A stretch of 64,000 nt of DNA, taken from positions 196,633,948 through 196,697,947 of the forward strand of contig CP136064.1 in the NCBI GenBank assembly GCA_032622095.1, given 5' to 3'. The position numbers were made by a program, and so were the translations under genes. This DNA is from Siphonodentalium dalli (Eukaryota; Mollusca; Scaphopoda; Gadilida; Siphonodentaliidae). How positions within the stretch are numbered: the first letter of the stretch is position 1; each line of letters opens with the position of its first letter. This document shows positions 21,231 to 34,207 of this stretch, in pieces. The notes beneath the pieces are model-generated. The model searched no databases. It saw only the letters and a list, made by a program, of their open reading frames with translations, and was not told the DNA's origin.

Positions 21231-22311
21231 CAACCCGTCGATATAGAATTAAATGGGTTTATATGTCCCGACTGTCCGTCCATCCCTCCGGAGGGCCCGT
21301 CTACCCGTAACCAATTTTCTAGAGCTCTTTATCTCAGTCATCTTATTTCAGATTTCAATTATCGTTGGTATGCCCAGAAACCACCATGTTTTGGCGAAGG
21401 GGTTTCCACACGGGGTAGGATTCGTCCATGAATGTATTACAGAGTTATTGCCCTTAGCACATAGCTTTTGAATTTAGACACAGGTCGGCCATGGCTTCTC
21501 TCTAATGATACACCAACAGACCGACAGTATATGTATCATCCACCTACAGTGAAGTAGAATTTTAAGGAACAGATAATAACTAATAAATATATTCGCGCGT
21601 TTCGACTTTATAAGGTTCCCTGTCAAAAAGTTCCAAGGTTTTGTACTGGTGGAATATGATCTCTGCGGGCGTTAATCAGAGTAGAGATTCATGGCATCAT
21701 CTAGTTCAATTGCACATTTAACTATCATATAAGTACCAGTGTATCCGCGGCATGTGTGTCTCTGCATGTCCATTATATACAGCGCCAAGCACTCGGACTG
21801 CATCATGTTTCTACAATTTGATAACAATATCTTCTGGTTGTTGTCGGCTTTATATTTTCTCTGATTGGGATGTCTGCACATGTTTTCCCACCCTTCTCAT
21901 GTGTTCGTGGTCTTTGATGGAATGCTCCGCGCCATATCCACCAAAACTATACAAGCGCACCCATACTTGGTCTGCATATATAGGGTAAATACAGCTCCGC
22001 TATATATAACTGGACTTTTTTCCCTATTCAAGCAATGGGTAATGGCACCATCCAGCACTATTGTTGGTGATTCGGGGGGCTTGACATTTTCAATGGATTG
22101 TTCGAGGCACTGTGCACTTTAAATGTGTTTTTGTCGTTTTCCTGATAGAATTATCTTTGAAAAGTAATGTTGGCACTGGTGTGAGTTCACATTTGAAATA
22201 GCTGACCATGCCTTCCTCTCTTTGTGCTGTTGCTATAACAGACGGGAAAACAGAATAGTTGGACCAATATGGCTGTCAATCCTAATGGCGGGATACAACC
22301 TCTCTAGAATT
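21231..22311. other. No recognisable gene; one short repeat match
   Basis: Mostly unassigned. 21618-21702 matches the reverse complement of 58052-58146 (see the exon-like stretch at 58515) but carries a one-base insertion and stops. Confidence 0.45.
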
Positions 22312-23280
22312 TCACATGTGCACTCCTCTTATAATGGAAGCGACGGAAACAGTCTGACCATTCAGACCTTTGTGGAACTTCAAACCGATCATTTCAGTCT
22401 CGTTGCAGTTTACTCCATCGGCATCGCTATTAGTAGTCAACCCCGACGGCTGAAAACGTATCCGATCCACGTTGGTGTAAAAATGCTCGTCTTCGAACCA
22501 CGTTTGTATTTTATCCAAACCTGTGTGATACATGTATCGTTCTCACCTAGACACTTCTATTTGTATATGCTTTTCGCTAGAACAATGACGGTTATTTGCC
22601 AAACTGACCACGACATCGTGTGCATGTCTCTGTATATTTGTGCATGCTACATGTACACACATTGAAGGTGAACACTGTTCGTGAAACCCCTTCCTGTGGT
22701 GAGACCGTCTCAATTTTTTAATCGATCTCATTAGGGCCTGTTATATTGCCAAATATGTGTAGAATATGTGTTCCGTGAAGCAGGGGTACAAACAGGGGTG
22801 CTCAATTTGTAGATAGAGGCGACAGCTTTTGGTATAATTAATGTGGCCAGTGGCTGCACAAAGATTCAAATATTTCCCACAGCGCCCAAATTAAGTTGTC
22901 AATCGCTAGTTTTTTCGCCCGGATGAGCGTTTTCAAAGTCTCAACATAATGTATGCATTGCAGCCACATCAGCATTCTTAGTAGTTCGAGATTATCTCCA
23001 AGAAGCGAATCGTATTCTGAAAGACATCCGTTCAGTTTCACAAGTTCCTGTGATTGCGACACGAGAACTGGAAGGACTTTGTTTTGAACTCTCTCAAATA
23101 AAATTTCAAGTGTATCGATACGCCAGACCTATCGAGCAGATATATCTCAGTCATATCTGAATAAACGTCCATTGAGTGACGAACAACAGCCATATCTACG
23201 GTATTACGGGATTCGTCAGTGATATTTTGGGTTTCTTCTAAACGTGATAACCCCTCCGTTTGAGGTAACACAAATGGCAA
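22312..23280 (-). pseudogene. Candidate coding remnant, family not recognised
   Basis: Three minus-strand segments look protein-like. 23280-23125 gives LSRLEETQNITDESRNTV and MDVYSDMTEIYLLD. After a one-base shift, 23125-22838 gives a helical stretch (LEILFERVQNKVLPVL, ELVKLNGCLSEYDSLLGDN, YVETLKTLIRAKK). After a non-coding gap, 22533-22312 gives WFEDEHFYTNVDRIRFQPSG and NSDADGVNCNETEMIGLKFH, preceded by a possible acceptor (CACAG). The amphipathic helices and codon-like pattern suggest real coding ancestry. The shift and intervening stops suggest a pseudogene or exons with introns. I do not know the family. Confidence 0.35.
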
Positions 23281-23610
23281 TATGGCCTACATAATTCATA
23301 GAATTTACAGTTTCATGTTCGGTGCTGGGTGGCACTAAAATTCAAGGATATGGTCTCAACTCAAACGTGACAACACCCCTATTTTTTATTTAATAACTCT
23401 CCTACAGTCATGTCCTATCCACATATTCCGTATTATACATGATAATAAATATGTTTATATCAAAACTCGAACGTCGATTGAACCTCAAAAATTGCCACCA
23501 ACTGAACGTGCTGCTCATTTTCACAGCTTAAGGGTGGAGATCACAAGAAATGGAGCTGAAAATTAGACAGAACTGTGAACTCCAATTATGTGACCTGCAA
23601 GCAGCCCAGA

Positions 23611-23740
23611 TTGACTTATCAAATTCGTGCGTTGTCGATGTGAGTTAAAAAGCAAATCAGCATGCAAGAACGGTCTGAAATGTGTCACGAGTTGTGGCGA
23701 TTGCAGCGGGAAGGATGGAACACTTGGAGGATGTTGGAGG
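23611..23740 (+). pseudogene. Cys-rich tail remnant of the invertebrate domain family
   Basis: One frame encodes FVRCRCELKSKSACKNGLK then CVTSCGDCSGKDG. The spacing CxC...C...GLKC..xC..C is like the Cys-rich tail that follows the LPPC/HGW domain in many uncharacterised invertebrate proteins (compare 12663-13175). It may be a displaced part of the same kind of element. Only about 40 codons are preserved. Confidence 0.4.
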
Positions 23741-23899
23741 ATGTTCGTAGCTGCACATGTACAATTTCGGAAGAAGTGTATTATGCTGTTCCAATATAAT
23801 GGTAGATCCGTTAATTTTGTGTTAATATTCAAACCCATGTTCAGACTGGTATACGCTTCATAACTATCGGTGAAAGGGTTTCCCTTTTAAGGATATCCC

Positions 23900-25357
23900 A
23901 GTAATCGATGTGGTTAGGTCGTGGATAAGATAATCGCAGTCTGGGCTAGACGAGGTTGGCACTGATTCCAACACCGGCATGGGCGAAAATATAGGGACCT
24001 GTTTTCAGGCTTGATCTAATTTGAGGGACATTGCAATGTGCCATTCCGATTGATACCTGACAATTTCGATAATAGAAGAGAATTTGTTCACGCTCACTGA
24101 AGCAAGCACATTTGAAGCAACGAACACTCATACTAATTCGTTTGCAGAACTACAAACCCGTGCAGTGTTCTATGTGTTGAACAAACAGCAAAGAAAAAAG
24201 CAAACGAACTCTTTGTGGTTAAATTCTATGAAAACGCATGGAACGTAAAGATAGTCCATTTCTACACAATGGCTTCGAGTCAACAATACCCTTATGTCTT
24301 TCAAATTAGTTCACACTGCCATGCGTGCCTGATATAAAGTCTATAGTCTACGGTCAATACCCTAGACTTCGCTGGAGTTTATTGACGTGTTGTGCTTCAA
24401 GCATCGGTATAATATGTATTTCCTTTCACTTGCATTCAGAACGATAAGAAAGCGATAAGAGTCGACCTCGCTTCAAATGACAGGGATCGTTAACGGAAAG
24501 AATTTGTTCTCGCACGTTGACGTCTTTTGGTAGCTACCAGAGGTTGTTATACATGTAGCTACCTGTTTCCTGTCTGGGAGAATTGTCGCTAATTCTATTA
24601 GTGATTTTTACACGTGTAGCACCTTTCTATAATGCGCTATTATTTAGCATGCGTATTGCCTCACAGTGTTCAGCCAAGAACTCTTCAAATCGATAGCACC
24701 AATATGCCACACTACTCAGCAAGATCAACACAGCGTGCGACCGAAGAACGCCAGTCGGGAAAACTTATCTAAACGCAAAACAAGCATTCGTTATCAGTGG
24801 ACGTCTGATGTTTAGTGATGTTCTAGTGGCTAATATTCCTCCGCGGGAAACTGGATTATCGGCTTATACTATCTGTTTCCATTTATTATAACAATTATCA
24901 AGACTCAGAGGGAGCTTGTTAAATTTATCGAAAAACTTATTTGAAATTTAACCAACCTGTTCTTTTCTCTCCCGCGGCGTATTAACGGGTTGAGCGAACG
25001 ATGTCTTCATTGCTTCACTTGAAACAATCGAAATTGTCATATTTGATCGTGATAACGTAATTCAGACTGAGAGGGAAAATACCTTATTACATTTACGAGT
25101 GCGACTTTTTTTTAAACAAAGTTATTATTTCTCGTGAATTGTGTGACGTGACCATGATAATTACATAACAAATATTCATTGACCAAGATCATGGCTTCAC
25201 TTTTCGTAAATAACTCACAGATCGGACTAATGGATATACTAAAGAATAGTGGCAGCATTCAGGATCATGATATATTCCCTAAAATACAAGGTGAGCATAT
25301 TATTTTTTTCCCGACTGTCCCGAGTCTGCAACATATTAAACAATAATTTCGACACCA
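23900..25357. other. No recognisable gene
   Basis: About 1.4 kb. Short ORFs only; no palindrome or array seen. Confidence 0.45.
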
Positions 25358-25629
25358 TTAATCCTTTCTATGCTAAATTGATTCCCCAGCTCAGTGATAA
25401 AAGTTTATCATATTGGAATGGTCAATTATTCATATGGAGGGATGTTATGGGATATATGAGAATACGACAGCCAGACGAAATGATAATACAAGTGCAGAAG
25501 AATAAGTATTCATTTTTGAGAAATGTTTAGATAATAAGTTCAACAAATGGTGGTCGTTTGTTGAACTTATTATCTGAATATATCCTAAGAAACTACTCGT
25601 CGATGAGTATTTAGTATAGAAAGGGTTAA
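25358..25629. mobile_element. TTAA-ended MITE with internal hairpin, copy 1
   Basis: Ends TTAATCCTTTCTATGCTAAA and the reverse complement of TTTAGTATAGAAAGGGTTAA form ~20-bp inverted repeats with TTAA at both tips. Inside, AGATAATAAGTTCAACAAA pairs with TTTGTTGAACTTATTATCT. Related pieces lie at 38409, 51608, 56670 and 57628. Confidence 0.65.
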
Positions 25630-25776
25630 ACGAGGAAGCTCCAAGAAGTATGCATTTCGATTGTTCACCATCGACATAAATATCAGAGCGCGACAAAATT
25701 TAGATGCGGTGTCATAATTACTAGTATGGATACAGTCGGTTCTTTTTCTGTAAATGTAACCCGCTATATCAAATCC

Positions 25777-26194
25777 AGTCGGAAGTCGGGATTTTTTTTA
25801 CCCTGTGCCAATGCATTCTCTTATATATGCGAGTCGACCATAGGTCGCCTCGCATATATAAGAGAATGCATTGGCCTAACAATTTTTTACAATTTTAATA
25901 ATTTGTTCTTGTATTCTTTAACAATTTTATAATTTCACCCATACAGAGCCCCAGACAAACATGAGCAGACGACACTCTTCTATGTGCTTCTATATATGTG
26001 TGGGGCTCCCTGCAGGGTAATGGGTGTATTTTATTTTATGTCCTAAAAATTGTAAGAAACATTTATTTAAAAAACATGATAAAAAATTGTTAAGCCAATG
26101 CATTCTCTTATATATGCGAGGCGACATATATGGTCGACTCGCATATATAAGAGAATACATTGGCACAGGGTAAAAAAAATCCCGACTTCCGACT
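25777..26194. mobile_element. Double-hairpin element, copy 2
   Basis: The outer inverted repeats start AGTCGGAAGTCGGGATTTTT and enclose the same palindromic ends as 16427-16723 (25807-25875 and 26094-26164). A third dyad in the middle pairs CACCCATACAGAGCCCCA with TGGGGCTCCCTGCAGGGTAA-type sequence. 418 bp; no ORF. Confidence 0.8.
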
Positions 26195-26340
26195 TTTTGG
26201 CTCCACGGGATATGCTGTCAAATTTTCACATATGCAGAAGTGACATGACGTAGCTTTATTTCACAGTACCCAGCATGCAGTATCAGATAAAAATAAAGAA
26301 GGAGCGTTCTTCATTTTTCATTGAAGAATAAACGGGATCT

Positions 26341-26383
26341 ATTGAATTGTGTGTGTGTGTGTGGGGGGGGGGGGGGGGTAATA
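26341..26383. repeat. (GT)n followed by a poly(G) run
   Basis: GTGTGTGTGTGTGT leads into an uninterrupted G run of about 16. Similar G or C runs occur at 15085, 33488, 41280, 41907, 48511 and 54805; their lengths may be sequencing-limited. Confidence 0.8.
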
Positions 26384-27008
26384 TATTTCATGCGAATATA
26401 TAAACTGGATCTATATAGTTAAAGTTTAAAGTGATGTGAAACACCCCGGTAGGGCGATCAAACAGAAATGGAGAATAGTCGTGCTTAAAGTATTTATTTT
26501 TACAAATATTATATTCAAATTAGCAATACACACCGTCATGTTTTATATATTAGTTAAATGGAGTGACTCTCGTTGGCGAACACATTTTCGTTAGTTTATC
26601 GCCGATACTTGAGTCCCGAATCGAGAAGTAAATATTTATAAATAATCACATGCCCTCTGCATTCACGCAAATAGCTTCCTTAACAATCAGTACAAATCGC
26701 GATACGGTTGGTTGCATAAATGTTTCCGACGTTCATCAGGCAATAACTGATGTCGACCACTTCATAAAAAGCTATGAACACCTATACGTCACTACAAGCT
26801 GACCGTATGCACGCACTCGGTGCGTGGTGTCCAATTCACAAAAAGCGATGAACCACCTTCATCTATTCAAGCTGCGTATTGTTCTTAGGAGACTGTGTTG
26901 GAATTTGAACAATATATGTTACTCGCAATTGTTGTTGTACTTTTGAAAAGTTGTTCAAGTTATTAAGGTTCTATTAAAATGTACTGGTATAGGATTATAA
27001 GAAATGAC

Positions 27009-27130
27009 TTGCAGATCGAATGGGGTCATTGTTTTTGACCGGCAGAGTAATTAAACAAAGTTCGTGTGAATCCCGAAGTTTGTTTAATTACTCTGCCGGT
27101 CAAAATCCAATGACGCCAATCGATCTGCAA
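27009..27130. repeat. Foldback palindrome, ~52-bp arms
   Basis: TTGCAGATCGAATGGGGTCA and GACCGGCAGAGTAATTAAAC pair with their complements ending at 27130, around an ~18-bp tip. No ORF. Confidence 0.75.
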
Positions 27131-27280
27131 AAAATGAAAATGACAACTTCAGAAAAAATAACGTACATATTCTTTCAGCTTACCCTGCCAGCATTATAGC
27201 AATTCAACAGGACTCACAAACATTATAGCAAAGTAGCAGGACCACTTAACCAGGGGTGTATTATGCATATTTTCACCATA

Positions 27281-27465
27281 ATTGTTTCAAAGTAGCACTT
27301 CCTGGTTTCAAAAATCAATTGTTCTCAACAACGTATCTATTTCAATCTATTTGAAGTAATATTCCAATCAGTATACACGATGACAACATCCACAATTGTT
27401 TCAAAGCAGCACTTCCTGGCTTTAAAAATCAATTGTTCTCAACAAAGTATCTTTTTCAATCTACA
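27281..27465. repeat. Tandem duplication, ~110-bp spacing
   Basis: AATTGTTTCAAAG(T/C)AGCACT and AAAATCAATTGTTCTCAACA occur in both copies, 27281-27350 and 27391-27465. Confidence 0.7.
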
Positions 27466-27922
27466 GTAATGCCCAAAGTAATTGACCCCTTAACCACAGC
27501 AGAATTATGGGTAATTTTTCAGGATTTAGTCGGAAATATGGCTTGTTGCAATTCATCGGAAAGCTCTCGCAAGCCTATTTATCGTGGTAATCTGTTTTCA
27601 CGGTGGCCCGTGCCATTCAATGATATAACGGGTATAAAGTTCTCTACAAGAGAATGCACTGGCACGTGGTCTTCAATGCTGCACAAGCGCATCTCCCGAC
27701 ATGAAAGGGATAACCTATAACATATCGGATGTCACCACATTGATGGAACTGAAATAATGACGGCAGAGATGATATTATCGAGTTCATCTCGGCCACGGTC
27801 CTCGAAATAAAACACGCTTTAATATTGTATATCTATTCCCAGCAAGTCTGTATAGAATCCGGGGTTTATAAAAACAATATGTTGGAGTTGTATTTGTGGC
27901 ATGGGGTACGGATAGTCCACAT

Positions 27923-28291
27923 TTAAAGACCCACATAATGTTCGAACCCCCAGATCACATTATATAAAACATATGCCATATTATATATATACCATTTGAA
28001 AGAGGAAGCTACAGAACATTGCATTTTCAACTTATTCGATGTAATAAACTGTGAAGATGTTGTTTTTGTTTCAAGAGAAACCGACGTCTGTTCTGTGCTG
28101 ACGTTTCTGTTACATTTTATGATTTCAGCTATTTTATATTACTCTATGGGCACCTTTTGAGACATAGACGTTCCAAATGGTGATGAATTATAGTATTTTA
28201 ATCATATTTTATGACATAGATTGTTATTAAAATCGTATATCAAGGCACTATAAAAAAAAATCGGTGACTCGAAAATTAAATGGGCCTTTAA
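27923..28291. mobile_element. TTAAAG-ended MITE, copy 1
   Basis: Ends TTAAAGACCCACATAATGTT and the complement of AATTAAATGGGCCTTTAA form imperfect inverted repeats tipped by TTAA. The inner GATCACATTATATA and TTTGAAAGAGGAAGCT match the element at 44165-44614. Confidence 0.6.
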
Positions 28292-28322
28292 CTACCAGCG
28301 CATGTCATCGGTGACGTCTAGT

Positions 28323-28486
28323 CGCCAACGTGAGCATGGTCAACCTTACATGGGGTGATTTCCCGCCAACGTGAGCATGGTCAACCTTATATGGGGTGAT
28401 TTCCCGCCAACGTGAGCATGGTCAACCTTACATGGGGTGATTTCCCGCCAACGTGAGCATGGTCAACCTTACATGGGGCGCGAGGG
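28323..28486. repeat. 41-bp minisatellite, four copies
   Basis: CGCCAACGTGAGCATGGTCA begins units at 28323, 28364, 28405 and 28446, almost identical in sequence (one T/C change in the second). Confidence 0.9.
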
Positions 28487-30047
28487 TCACAATAAAGTAT
28501 CAAAAAACGTCATGTTTGTGGCAACATTATCATAAAAACTCTTCATCCCAGATGATCAATTGACCATTTGGACGCCTGACAAGACAGCATATCGTAGTAA
28601 AACATTCTCCTTTGGTAATTTGTATCTAGCCATCAAAACATTTCACGAATATGCTCATAGGTTAGATCTCATTTTCTTTGGAAACAAATGTGGTATTGTC
28701 AGATAAACTGTATCTTTAAAGATACGGACGGCGTTGGCGGTGGGTATGCTGTTAAAATGTTCACCTCCGTCAAAAACCGCCATAAACAGAAATAATAGTA
28801 AAATATAGACAGACTTTGTTCTTATACCAATCAGAAATATGGCATAAACAGTATGTTATTGTCAAATGTTTTTTCCTTTGTTTTGTAAACAGAAGCAAAA
28901 AACGTTACAGAACCTGGCTTTTGTTTAGATCCGGATATGGTAAACATAAGGAGCGTTATTTGTTACTATTTTCCTGATATGGAAATAATAAAGAGCGTTT
29001 ATATCATTTGTGTGTGATTAACCAATAGGATTGAGCTGTGTTATGTAAACAGAAGCAAAACTTCTGTAACACGAGCGGGCTCTTGTTTACGTACACCATC
29101 GTGCGTCTTGACGACAATATACTGTTTACGCGCTGATTATGTTTGGCATATGAACAAAACTATATATTTTTTAATATTCCTTCTGTTGATGGCGATTTGA
29201 ACAAATATGAATATTTCTGCAAAGAACGGCGCCCGTGCCTTTAACGGAAATATATAACTAAATTTTAGTCAAGGAAGTTGCTGAATTTGTTTCTTTAAAA
29301 CTATAGGACGTATTAAACTGATAAAGGGCTTGGGTTTTGGCGATAACGGTGTCATCATCAATTAATTGTAAACGAAGATTTCATGTGCGGTCTGTTGCGT
29401 GAGCTCAGCAACAGGTATCTGGACTAAATCCCGTTTATTTCGAGCAATTAATCTCAATTATCTGGCGCATTTCTGGCATACGGGCAGCAGACGGGGAACT
29501 GTTCTGATATGGATGTCAGGTCCGGGTACACTCATGTGCGTAGATATCAGACTCACCTTTTCACTTTGGCAGACGTCTTTATTCGTCTGAAAATCAAGAT
29601 CAAACCAGCCTACATGCCTAATATATAACGCAAATGTCTTGATGTTGATGCATGCTCTAGTATAAGATTTCGATAACAGGCCCACACATATCACGTATGC
29701 AGTGTTCCAATGAAAAATCAGTTATCAGCAAAATTGGCCGTCTGTATACATGGGGTCTTCATAAATATACAAGACACAGACTAGGGTGTGATGCAACGTT
29801 TCCTGTTACATTAGGGCTGTTTAGATTGAAAACTTCTAACTTCGCCCGTCATGCAATATCAGACTATGTCATTCATCACGATGTGGTGGGAGATTGTGAC
29901 CAATAATAGAATAACTATATTCTGTTGATAAACTTCGCATAGCGCCGTGTGTGAATTGTTACACACGTGTAGCGACATTATTTAACAACTAACGAAATCG
30001 CTGCAAGTGTTATGTTGTACGGACTTCGTTTGGAAATAAGTGAGCTA
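28487..30047. other. No recognisable gene
   Basis: Short ORFs only. Two similar short stretches containing GTAAACAGAAGCAAAA occur near 28888 and 29045. Confidence 0.45.
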
Positions 30048-30200
30048 CCATCCAACCCCCAGTCCGCGGTTTAAGTGCTACAGGTCAATGTTATGGAGTT
30101 TTGAATATTCATGAATTCTAATATTCAAAAGCTCCATATATGGAATGCTACTACAGAACTTTGACCTGTAGCACTGAATGCGCGGAACGGGGCTGGATGG
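30048..30200. repeat. Foldback palindrome, ~62-bp arms
   Basis: CCATCCAACCCCCAGTCCGC pairs with GCGGAACGGGGCTGGATGG, and the inner GCTACAGGTCAA pairs with TTGACCTGTAGC. The arms meet around AATATTCATGAATTCTAATA. Confidence 0.75.
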
Positions 30201-33200
30201 ATCCAATATGGTAGCGACTCAGTGATCTCGCTTATAGAAGACGACAGTCTAAGTCGAAAAAGGGCCGTAACTCATAATAAAATAATTGGACGGAACCCAT
30301 ATTCGAACTTTGTCTATATTTGTAACTACATTGGAAACACATGTGCATACCAACTTTGGATCAGAGCAAATAATCCAAACTGAGTTATCGATCGGCAATC
30401 GATAATGTTAACGGACGGATGGCAAGACGACAGTTAGTTTTTGTTCAAAAGGACGTATAAAAACGTAACCTCTTCATTTAGTCTACGATGAGCATTTTCG
30501 AATGGATTATACAATCTATGGAATGAACACACTCGCGAGATCAGGTGCATAGGAGGTCCCTCAGAATTACCAAAGGAATCCAAGGTATTTTAGCATTGGT
30601 TCTGGTTGGCGTTTGAGCCAAGAACCCAGGGAGAAAACAATGTGCTATTAGTCTGAACTTGAGGCTTGACCGACAAACGTCTGAGAAATCAGAAGTTGCT
30701 TCCATTGTATCACATGCTGTTTTGCATCAAAGAAACATCTGCGGTATGTTTGATATGTTTGTCCTTCAGAGACTGACCAATTAGCCAAATCAAGTGACTG
30801 GAGAAAACGCCAGCCTCGTGTTGCTAATAATGAAGAAATGCAATCCGCTGTTCTACGGGCGTGCTTATTTCGCGCCCCGCGTGTATACTGTTTCGCTGAT
30901 TCTTGGTATAGGAATCACTGAACTAAATGGTTTCCCATAGGCGACAGTGTTAACGTTTCGGCCAAATTCACTGAATTGAAGTCTGCATGCCATACCAGTG
31001 ATGTTTACCCAGCTAGATTGACACCAGTTGATCACGAAAATACAAGAAAAATCATAGGTCATGTGTTTATTTTTTAAAATAAATCCCCAAGTGTACGACA
31101 GGGCTATCACACAGCCAAATTTGATTTGGGAAAAACCCAGAACTACAGCAGCTAGTTAATTAAATTTCCCGCTCACAAAAATCAATTCCCCCATTAATTC
31201 ACCAGTTTAAACTATTTAGATATGATGCACAAATCAAATAAACGCGATGTCATCCTTTAATAACGTGTCGCATGTATCAGGTGAAGGTCATTCTTCAGTT
31301 ACCTTCACTTACCCTTACTTCCACGGTGTACTCGCTCCCCGACTCTGGAACACATTTAGCTCCCTGATTCCTATACGTGGGCCATGGGCGTTTTATTTAT
31401 AGAAACGGGAATTTTTGGGACGGATTAAAAGTCGAACTGCGACCCGGAGGCCGAGTCCGATAAAAGGTGTAGTTGGGAATTCTGGTGAGATGCATGAGAA
31501 ACCTTCAGTGATAAGCCGTATATAGTTGTTGTAATAATTTGAAGGATTAGTTGTTTTAACGGAATTATGAGTTGGTCATTCGTAAAACCAATATATTTTA
31601 TATTCTATAGTTACAATCATTGGATATAATATATGATTTTGAGCGCGTTACTATTTCTGACATTGGTTTTCTTGTACATGTACCATCATAATAAAGTGTG
31701 GTTCTAATGACTAAGTCGCTTCAACTTGATTATAGTCTGCGGTATACACATAGCCGCATGGGCTCGGTGCTTGGGAGGAATGCAAAAAGTCTAAGACCCT
31801 CTAAAAATTCGGGCGCCCGTATACGGTATAGCGGTACGCCTGAAGTATACGTTCTCATGTTTCTACAAAATACTATACATGTATTACATTTGTAATTCGC
31901 TTCATGCATGCAACATGATGCCAGGGGCCAAAGGCGTGGCCGGATGGTCTTTGATGGTAGGGTGTCCAAATTTTCCAACTGGACCCCGACCCTTGAAGAC
32001 ATATATCTTTGGAAAATTCATGCACCATCTTCAGTTAGAAATTTCCAACATACATCTCCAGCATAACCTCTGCTCTATCGTTGTATATATTATGAATTCG
32101 ATAATTTCCAACCGATTGTCCGAATATTTTGAGATTATAAGTTGGGACTTATAAGTATGTAGTATTTCGACGTCTAAAACAGCATAAATTCCCACCTGCT
32201 GTATAGTTTCAGACTTGAAATTTCCAACTTTTCAATTGTTATTACAGACATTGGGGGGGGGGGCATTCATAATGTAATAGACGCCGCTACATTCTTCTGA
32301 AAATGCGTGTATATATGCATGGTCGCGTAAGAATAAATTCAAGGATAACACATGCCTGACGGGAAATTACCTATGAATATATAGATTTGTTTGTATAGAA
32401 GTAGATGTTATTTCATGTGGGAGGAGATGTGTTGCTATGGAAACCACTACGGCTCCAGAAATCATGTCACGTGCGAAAATTCATCAGGATGGTCACCAAA
32501 AACTCAGATGTAAAGACGAAGCAGGAAACCACTCGAGAATATCGTATATACCATCATTTGATTCCGAATCCAATCTAATTATGAGACATCATGTCTGGCA
32601 ATTGATAGGAGCTTTTTTGCGCAGTTGTTAATCGCTCGACCTGGACCCTTCATTGACTCGTTCCCATACAGCGATCAGCCTCCTCGATCTAGAGCAGACC
32701 CTTCAAGCGTCATGTCTACACTCTTGGTATACAGTAAATGCTGACAGGATCCAACCTATAAATACGAATTACCCCGGGGCAGATGCTCTCGATATCATAC
32801 GCAGAATCTTCCGCTGGAATGCCTATCGAGATGGGATCCATCGATAAATCATAATAGAGGATCATCAGTTGAAGCAGAAGGACGGGTGATAACTCTAAAT
32901 ACGCTCCCTATATATTGAACAACGAAATTCGACCTCATATTTTCCTGTGATGGTGGCCCGAACCGGAATTCACACTGAAGAATGTGCGAATGTTACAAGT
33001 CAGGCGTTTGCGATTGGTTGATATTTTCGCTCGCTCGTTCCACTGCTTGATATACAAGCATATTATGTTAAAACGATCATTTGAATGAATTTATGTCATT
33101 GATGGACATAATGGTATATATCGGTCGCCATTTTTGGTGGGTGATAGCAGTTATATAATTTAATAATTCATCGGTTTGGTTCGTAATGGTTTTTGGCACA

Positions 33201-34199
33201 AAATAGAATTCTACGGGTCCGAATATATCAAAAATATTGCTAACTTTGGTTTTCAGCAGTTGAAAATTTAAGGGAGAAAACTGCTTGAAATTGTTCCAAT
33301 AGTTCTCAGATACATTTTCAACAAGAGCGTTTTTTACCAAAATTCGAATATATTCTGATTACAGTTTAACTGAAATTGCTATGAAATGAAATATTTTCAA
33401 TCTTTGGGGCGCTATATTTGTTGAACATTTCTAACAATTTGCATCTCAAGCTTTCCTTGAGATATCAGTTGGAAATTCCTTCTCAGTGGGGGGGGGGGGG
33501 GGGGGGGGTGCAATGCAAATGAAGTCCATATAATTGGACATTTCGTTTATATGGGCTGTATAGTTAGACCCACTTGACCTGCTATAGACACGTCCCTGAA
33601 TTCACTCAGTTCGTACGTGTATAAGAAATGCTATCTCAGCATCACTGCCCTCGCGGCTTCGCTTGCGTTCTAGTTAGTGAATTGCGCTAGAATAATTACA
33701 CGTCACCAACAGGGTACTATCTTTCTGCCTACTCCCAATCAATCAATCCCATTCTCGCGCTAACCTAATTATTCCCCATATGTTCGCAGTCTTTCTGCTG
33801 ATAGATGGCCTAAAATGTTCGTCCCATCAGTATTAAACGCGGCAATATCACGATTATTTTACAGTGTACGGTTGCTATCTGGATTGTGGAATTGCTGCGA
33901 AGAATATCCATTACATCGTGCTCGTATGGGCAGCTCTATAAGTCATAAAGTATAAATAAAGGCATACTTAAACATCCCATCAGGATATATACTGATGACA
34001 GTCGTGTTCCAAAGAGCTGACATTCATTTCTCAATCAATATAACTCCGAGCGATGTCTTAGCGAATTGTAAACCAAATTTAGTTTTGTCTTTGACAGACA
34101 GTGATATCCGCCGATGATTGCTCCAGGCATGAACTTTCAAACTGTTGATAATGTTGACAAAAATTTAGGTGGCGAGACACTCCCAGCTTCAACCAAGTA
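30201..34199. other. No recognisable gene; scattered TTGGAAATTT-type repeat pieces
   Basis: About 4 kb. Pieces of a repeat rich in TTGGAAAATT / AATTTCCAAC occur near 31965-32230 and 33430-33480, akin to the 40.9-42.2 kb unit. A run of about 22 G lies at 33488-33510. Two short plus-strand ORFs (32437-32631, 32653-32847) have no recognised family. Confidence 0.4.
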
Positions 34200-34207
34200 G
34201 ACATAGC

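Noticed and set aside
22222-22665. 147-codon plus-strand ORF
   Set aside because: The opposite strand is more protein-like (DGVNCNETEMIGLKFH); the plus frame looks like a shadow.
27433-27720. 95-codon plus-strand frame
   Set aside because: It begins inside a tandem duplication and shows no recognised motif.
28323-28486. 41-bp regular repeats as a CRISPR array
   Set aside because: Units are contiguous with no unique spacers, and the context is an animal genome.
32437-32847. Two neighbouring plus-strand frames of 64 codons each
   Set aside because: They are in line but without splice sites that join them or any known motif.
33488-33510. Long G runs as quadruplex-forming regulatory sites
   Set aside because: Isolated homopolymers of uncertain length, away from any gene. 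Recorded as simple repeats only.
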